This document shows, piece after piece, positions 57,805 through 64,000 of a stretch of DNA of 64,000 bases (position 1 is its first letter; each line of letters begins with the position of its first letter). Source of the DNA: Erythrophleum ivorense (Eukaryota > Streptophyta > Magnoliopsida > Fabales > Fabaceae). The position numbers and the translations under genes are program-made. The notes under the pieces were generated by a model, which made no database searches, had not been told where the DNA came from, and was given only the letters and a program-made list of their open reading frames with translations. The DNA is taken from contig JAIUCV010000005.1 of assembly GCA_026724425.1 (NCBI GenBank), positions 35,871,784 to 35,935,783 of the forward strand, read 5' to 3'.

Positions 57805-60699
57805 TGTAATACCCCAAAATTAATTAAGGTATTAATCATAGTTTTGGATTAATTAAGAATAATTAATATGGAATAATCGAGTAAGTTAAGTAAATGAAAA
57901 TTTTGGAAAGACAAATTATTAATATGAGTTTGAGATTTAATTAGGAGAAAATTTTCATCTAGGCTCAAATTAATGTAGGAAATCATGATAAGAGACTAAT
58001 GTGGGCTCAATAAGCTAGGTGCAGGCCCAATATTATTCAATGTGATAGAGGCCCACGATCCACCTTGTATAGGCTCTTATAATTGGCCCAATAACCTTTG
58101 TGCAAACCCAAAACCTTTAAGCTCTTAAAACTTATTCTGGCCCAATAGAATTTCAGCAACCCAATGCATAAGAGTTAACCCAACAAAGCTAAAATTTGAA
58201 GCCTAAATGGAGTTGAACCTTGGAGCAACCCATAACCCATATTTGACCCAACTAAAACCCTAATGCTTCAGCCTCTTCCCTATTTACTAAAACACAAACA
58301 CCTATCTCAAAATTCGGAGGTCCAAAGGAGGCTCTATGGTTCTTGACATATTTTTATATTTTTTCACTTTTAGAGCAAGATTTAGCCAATGTAATAGTTA
58401 TATAACTTAATCCTCTCATCTTTCTCTTCATTTTGGTTTGATTGATTTTTCATTTAGAGTATTTTCACCATACTCAAAATCTGAAATGTGGTTGTTTGAG
58501 ATTTTCTTGGTGAAATTCGTAGGTTGAGGCTAGGACTGACATTAGGTGAGTATAAATCCTTCATTTTGATGCTTTCTTTGCTAGTTTGAGACCCCCATAG
58601 CTGATTTATAATATGGGTATTAATTTTGTACGAATTTGCTTAGGATTTTAGGTGAAATATTGAGATTTCTGGTAGAGGACACTTTAATTTGAATTTGGGA
58701 TTTGTGGCAGCTGGGTAAGTGTTCCCTAGGTAGTTATTAGCATTTTAAATTCTTTGGACACTTGTTGCAACTATTAATGATGAATTAAAGTAGTAATTTT
58801 CTAATGCTATGATTTTAGGGAGATTTTTTGTACAATTAGTGGCTGTTGCAATTGTCTACAAGTGAGGTAACTGAGTTCATATTAATTCCATACATATGTC
58901 TATTCTAATTTCATATTTGCTGCACATGAATGATTTGAAATGTTAAATGAATTGATTGGCTATCTATTGTATTGTGTTGGACCTTGTGAGTCCATGGTGG
59001 AGCTGTGGTGCCACTGCCACCCATGCATGTGCTTCGATCGGGCACCGAATTATGATCAAACCCTAAATGCACTGAGCCCTGATTGTGCTCAGTGAGGAGT
59101 AGGTGCCATGGACGGGCCTCTCTCGATGTTAATGGCCTTTAACATGTGAAAATATGATTGCTAGTATGGGATAATGATCATAATAGCCTAATTGTTTCAT
59201 TTACCGATATGACTAGTGTTTTTCTGATGCTTATGTAAAATTATGCATGTATGCTAATTAAACTAGAATATATGATAGAATTGCCTTGGTTACTAAGATT
59301 CGCATCTCACCCCATTTTATGGGATTAATATTTCAGGTGAAGGTTCTTCGGGTAAGGATAAGGGGAAGCAAGTGGATGAAAATCCATGAGCTTCATCATG
59401 TGGGGAGAAGGCTGCACATAGACTGACTTATTTAGTATAGATACTAAATTTTGTATTCCTTATTGTATAGCATCATTATGTATTCATGTTGCCAAGTATA
59501 GGCTCTTATATTTTGATTACTTAGAATGTATTCATTGATGAGTTAGACCTTATTTTAGCTTGATATCGAATGTATGAACCCATAACATTTGACGTATGTA
59601 TTTTGCTAAATTTATGGTATGGTATACTGTTAGAAATATAATTATGTGATATATTAAATGTAATATGAACCATTAATGTATGAAACCTCTGACGGAATGT
59701 ATATCGAATTTTAATTTCCAATAGTGCATGGATTCTTGTTGTTATTACTCTATGGACTTGCCGGTATAAGATAGTTGAAGGAGTGAAAATTTACTTTTAA
59801 GTTTTAAATTGGTAATGGTAGAATAGTTGGGTGTATAGGGTAGATAAATACCATTAGAGTCATATAAAATGAGTGGGAGTTATCCTAGGATAGTCTTAAG
59901 ATGAGAATTGGAGTGTAGGGAATGAAATTTGAGAGATGTAGTTACAGGAGGGAGTCACGTCACGGCTAAGAAGGCTTTACCGTGGCTATATGAGTGATAG
60001 AAGCGAGGGGCGCCGTGGCATGAGTAATCCCGCAGCGACGCAAGCAAATAAAATTTTCCTGGAGAGAAAAAGAAGTGAGGAATGCCGCGGCTTGAGGAAT
60101 CTAGCTGGGCGCAGAGTGAAAAAAATCGCCCAGGAGGGTAACAAAACGAAACCTCGCCGCAGCGCATAACATACTACCGTGGCGCTAGTCAAGGGAACAA
60201 ACTAAGGGGTGTCCAGTAGCAAATCTCGCCGCGGTGCGAGTATATTACACCGAGGTGAGAGTCGAGGGACTTAGAACAGTAGCTCCAGGAGGCATTTTCG
60301 TCGCGGCACCGCATAGGCTGGTTGCTACATTCCAGAGAGCTACTTAGCCACGCGCTCGAATGGTATGGGCCACGGCGCAAAACCCTAAACTCCTTCCTTT
60401 AGCCTAGAAACACTAGTTTCTTCAACGGTAATGCTAGAAAATGATATAGGAATACTTTGGGGAGGTTTTTGTGTGTTGAAACTGATGAATGGATGAATCG
60501 TAAACCCCTCATGGTAGTATGATTTCTCTTATGCATTTTTGTTTTGTTTGCGGTTATTTAGTGATGACTCTAACATCAAGATTCAAATTTTCCTATATTT
60601 TTATAACGTAATAAACTGTAACGACTCCAAACCTTGATCATTAATTATTAATTACATATTTAACTATAATTACCATGTTTAGAAGGTAAGATTGTCACA
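57805..60699. mobile_element. Solo LTR, 2.9 kb, with 5-bp target duplication, inserted in copia pol
   Basis: Begins TGTAATACCCCAAAATTAAT and ends AGATTGTCACA. It is flanked by ACCTA at 57800-57804 and 60700-60704. There is no pol coding and no second LTR inside. Words at about 59335-59385 (GTGAAGGTTCTTCGGGTAAG, AAGGGGAAGC) and a GTGAG-type block near 58980-59110 recall gypsy LTRs. That lineage is inferred. A CpG-rich block lies at 59940-60380. Confidence 0.8.
59940..60380. repeat. CpG-rich block with recurring GCCGCGGC-like words inside the solo LTR
   Basis: Words such as GCGCCGTGGC, GCCGCGGCTTG, CGCCGCAGCGCA, CCGTGGCGC, CGCCGCGGTGCGAG and CGTCGCGGCACC recur every 30-80 bp over about 440 bp in otherwise AT-rich DNA. 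Open frames here on the - strand are by-products of GC richness. Confidence 0.7.
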
Positions 60700-60704
60700 A
60701 CCTA

Positions 60705-61600
60705 AGCATACATTAAGCTCTCTAATGCATTATCAAAGGATCTATCTTTCATCTCTCTCTTTTCAATCTCATTTCTAGGGCATTGATCTTTATTAAATTT
60801 ATCCCCTTTAACAATTGGAACATCTTCAGGTTTATAATTTTGCATATTAAACCTCTCCAGAACTCTATTAATGTAAGTTTTTTGAGATAACCCAAGTATA
60901 TAGCGTGATCTATCTTTATAAATCTCAATACCTAACACAAATGATGCTTCACTAAGATCTTTCATGTCAAAGAACTAGTCAACATGTGTTTGGTCTCATG
61001 AAGTAAATTAAGATCATTGCTAGCAAATAAAATATTATCTATATACAATACAAGGAAAATGAATTTACTTCCACTAACTTTAATGTATATATATTAGTTA
61101 ACCTTATTTTTTCCAAAACCCAAAGAGGTTACTACCTCATCAAATTTCAAATACTACTGTCGAGAAGCTTGTTTTAGATCATAAATTGATTTTTTTAATT
61201 GACAAACTAGATGCTCATTACCTCTTGCTTGATAACCCTCAGGTTGTTGCATGTATATTACTTCATTCAGGTCATCATTCAAAAAAGTTGTTTTAATATC
61301 CATTTGATGTAACTCCAAATCAAAATGAGCTTCAAGTGCCATAATAATTCTAAAATAATCCTTAGTGGATACCGATGAAAAGGTTTCATTAAAATCAATA
61401 CCTTCTTTTTTAGTAAAGCCTGTAGTCATAAGTCTAGGATTAAATCTCTCAATCTTCCCTTGTGAATCTTTCTGCGTTTTAAACACCTATTTGCAACCAA
61501 TTGCCCTACAATTATTAGGTAATTCTACAAGCTCCCACACTTCATTGTTAGTCTTAGATTTCATTTTCTCATCCATAACATCTCTCCACATATTAGATTA
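60705..61600 (-). mobile_element. Ty1/copia reverse transcriptase, degraded
   Basis: On the - strand in order: NNEVWELVELPNNCRAIGCK, VFKTQKDSQGKIERFNPRLM, GFTKKEGIDFNETFS, ELHQMDIKTTFLNDDL, VLYIDNILFASND, SFVLGIEIYKDRSRYILGLS, YINRVLERFNM, PIVKGDKF. The catalytic YVDD motif reads YIDN, and stops occur (for example after SRQ near 61154). The element is therefore inactive. Confidence 0.9.
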
Positions 61601-62640
61601 AGGATAAGAAATAGCTTTTTTATAATTCCGAGGGTCAAAAACATCCTTAACATCATAAGCATCTTCATTAAGGTAAACTATAAAATCATCAATGATAGCA
61701 TGCCTTCTTTGTCTAATTAATCTCCTCATAGGCATTTGTTCAGCTAGTTCCATTGGTGATGAGACTTCAATAGAAGGATTGACAACGTTCTTAGATAATA
61801 TGCTATTATAAAAAATAAGTAGAGGTAAAGAGACAGATTCTGGGATATCCATAGAAGTCTCATGAGATGGAATAATGGCTTTAGTTACATCAAGTTCCAA
61901 AAATTTAATGTTTATAGATTTCACAATTTTGGAACGTCTACTGGGGCAAAAGAACCTATACCTTTTAGCGCAGTCTAGATATCTAATGAAAAAACAACAA
62001 CTAGTTTTTAGGTTCATTTTCTTTTCTAAGGGATTGTAAATATTAACTTTTAATAGGCAACCCTAAACACAAAAGTAATTCAAACTAGGTTTTCTTCCTA
62101 TCCAAAGTTCAAAAAGTGTTTTTGGCACAGATTTGCTAAGAACTCTGTTCAGTATATAAATGGCTATTTTCAAGGCCTAACCCTATAGGAATTCTGGCAA
62201 TTTACATCTACTCATCATACTCTTCATCATGTCTTTAAGTGTGCGGTTATGCTTTTTGGCTACACCATTTTGTTCAGAGTTACCAAGTATGGTATATTGT
62301 AGAACAATTCCACAATCTTGCAACTATTTTGCGAAAAGTCCTATATGCTGGCCCGTGGTATCATGTCTACCATGATATTCTCTGCCACGGTCAGATTTCA
62401 CTATCTTGATAACTCTTCTCAATTGCTTTTCTACCTCAGTTTTAAAAATTTTAAATTTTTCAAGAGTATTAGATTTTTCTTTAATCAAATAAAGATAGCC
62501 AAATCGAAAAAAATTATCAATGAAAATGATAAAGAACCCATTACCACAACTAGCAAGAGAAAGAGGTCTACTAATGTTTATATAAATGATTTCTAAAAGA
62601 CTTGAACTTCTAATCGCTCATTTCTTTCTACTCTTAGTGA
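61598..62640 (-). mobile_element. Ty1/copia integrase, degraded
   Basis: Core words on the - strand: FFIIFIDNFFRFGYLYLI, KSNTLEKFKIFKTEVEKQLR, VKSDRGREYHGRHD, EQNGVAKKHNRTL, then the C-terminal frame from 62017 to 61598 (KRYRFFCPSRRSKIVKS and MPMRRLIRQRRHAIIDDFIV). Stops break the core. Confidence 0.85.
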
Positions 62641-63235
62641 ACTTTCTTTTAATGTAATCTACACAAGTTCGTAAATCATCAAACTTTAAGGAAGGTAAAA
62701 TATCAGTTTTAATTAACCTTTTAACTTTTTCCCTAGAGATATGACTTAAGCGCTTGTGCCATAATAAAAAGGATTTTTCTTTAATTTTAGACCTTTTGGC
62801 AACCACATTTTTCAGTATTTAAAGATAAAGAAATATTATCAGAAACTAGAGATAATTTATATAAATCATCCACTAAATATTCATAACCAATAATTTGGGA
62901 ATTTAATATTAAATTTATTTTTCCATTGTCGAAAGTAAAATAAAAACCAAATTTATCTAAACAAGAAATAGAAATCAAATTTCTCCTAAAAGAAAGTACA
63001 TAAAAAATGTCTTTCAAAATAAGTTCAAATCTGGTTGCTAAAATTAAACTAACGTTTCCCACTAACTCTACCACTACTTCAAAGTCATTTTTAGCCCTTA
63101 GCTTGCTTTCTCTTAGGTTTGATTTTCTCAAGTTTTTGAATCCTTGTAAAGACACAATAATATGGGTTGTAGAACTACTATCAAGCCACCAAGAATTAAT
63201 AGGGACATCAACTAAATTAGACTCATAACAAAATA
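62618..63235 (-). mobile_element. Ty1/copia protease and GAG-pre-integrase region, degraded
   Basis: WWLDSSSTTHIIVS at about 63185 is the protease active site, with DSS in place of the usual DSG. It is followed by LKDIFYVLSFRRNLISISCL and the pre-integrase words LLWHKRLSHISREKVKRLIK and FDDLRTCVDYIKRKF. The region is broken between 62806 and 62787. Confidence 0.85.
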
Positions 63236-64000
63236 AAAACTAAGGGATTATCTTTAGATTTCTGCTTATTTTCTAGTCAAGCCTTGAATTTTGTACAATC
63301 ATTCTTCTTATACCTCTTTCCATTACATTAAAAAATACCATATGTTTTTCTTAATGGGAGTTGGTTTAGGACCTTTTACATCATGGTGCTGATTATTACC
63401 TAGTTTCTTTGAACTTTGATTCTTATGAGGAGTATTAAATTGATTTTTCTTATATTTCTATTTATCCTTACCAGAATGGGGTTTACGATGGGAAATAAAA
63501 AGGGTTAGATCACAAGATAGGTCACTCTTTTCTTTTTTTAATTTCTCTTTTTCAATAACACACTTGGTAATAAGGTCATTAATGGTCCATTTTTCACCAA
63601 AGGTATTATAGGCAGTTTTGATTTGTGTAAATTTAGTAGGTAGGCAATTCAAGGCATGTGAAATAATAAAATTTTTATTTAGGTCAATGCTATGGATTTT
63701 CAGTTTAGTTTGGATATAAACCAGCTTTAAAATAAACTCCCTTACTCCTTCATTATTATCATACCTCATATTAGTCAACTTTTTCATTTGATATCCAAAT
63801 TCAACGTTATTAGATACTTGGTATCGTTCTCCCAAAATAATAAAAAATTCTTTAGCACTTGTAGTTTTAGGTGAGCCACTAAGTAAGCACTCAAAGATGG
63901 TTCTCTTAATAGCAATTAGACTAAGTCTATTGGATCTCTCCCAATTGGCTAAGAACTCTTTTTGTTTAGTTGTACTCTTCTCATTTACTTCAGATTTACT
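63236..64000 (-). mobile_element. Ty1/copia gag (UBN2 type), partial at the window edge
   Basis: A 125-codon frame at 63835-63458 and its upstream continuation (KQKEFLANWERSNRLSLIAI, ERYQVSNNVEFGYQMKKLTN, GVREFILKLVYIQTKLK, HALNCLPTKFTQIKTAYNTF). A degraded zinc-knuckle (KKNDCTKFKA) lies near 63290. The start of gag and the 5' LTR are outside the window. Confidence 0.85.

Noticed and set aside
59955..60380. Three - strand frames in the CpG-rich block
   Set aside because: GC richness removes stop codons; frames overlap and have no domain.
1..64000. CRISPR arrays, bacterial operons, tRNA or rRNA genes
   Set aside because: The window is plant nuclear DNA; no regularly spaced repeat-spacer array, operon layout, or recognisable tRNA/rRNA sequence was seen by eye. 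A tRNAscan search would be needed to exclude tRNAs fully.

Overview
This window is nuclear DNA from a flowering plant, most likely a core eudicot. The evidence is GT-AG introns, a land-plant eIF5A gene, a plant UBP23-type deubiquitinase, a plant-specific plant-mobile-domain (PMD) gene, a leucine-rich-repeat receptor kinase, and nested Ty1/copia and Ty3/gypsy debris. The exact order or species cannot be fixed from the sequence.

Layout, left to right. 1-7.9 kb is AT-rich intergenic DNA with a 23-bp tandem array and a pair of ~411-bp direct repeats that flank a short unidentified open frame. 8.1-16.6 kb (+) is an 11-exon ubiquitin carboxyl-terminal hydrolase (UBP23-like) gene. All its exons join in frame apart from one extra base in a C run of exon 1. 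Its 2.25-kb third intron carries a decayed small membrane-protein gene. 17.9-21.7 kb holds a PMD (MAIN-like) gene on the - strand, flanked by short inverted-repeat arms and by GC-rich palindromes, with an in-frame stop just before its last intron. 21.8-29.1 kb is AT-rich and carries miniature inverted-repeat elements, one with a clean 9-bp target duplication. 29.8-32.3 kb (+) is an intronless LRR receptor-like kinase of the At2g24230 type, with a 17-codon upstream frame in front and a 105-bp tandem duplication behind.

35.1-46.2 kb is a nest of degraded gypsy elements. A + strand RT/RNase H copy is split by LTR-like DNA that itself holds a 2.4-kb solo LTR, and a - strand integrase copy is split by a 4.3-kb solo LTR. 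46.9-49.2 kb (+) is an intact five-exon eIF5A gene (160 aa). 49.7-56.1 kb is gene-free AT-rich DNA with more inverted-repeat elements. 56.2-64.0 kb is a degraded copia element on the - strand (3' LTR, RNase H, RT, integrase, protease, gag) that runs off the right edge and is split by a 2.9-kb solo LTR.

The host genes are unrelated housekeeping, signalling and chromatin/silencing-type genes and do not form a cluster. No clearly new biological system was found. The most informative points are the two single-lesion genes (UBP23-like frameshift, PMD stop), the possible PMD-carrying inverted-repeat element, and three solo LTRs whose ends and 5-bp target duplications can be read to the base. No database or alignment tool was used. 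Family names come from recognising motifs.
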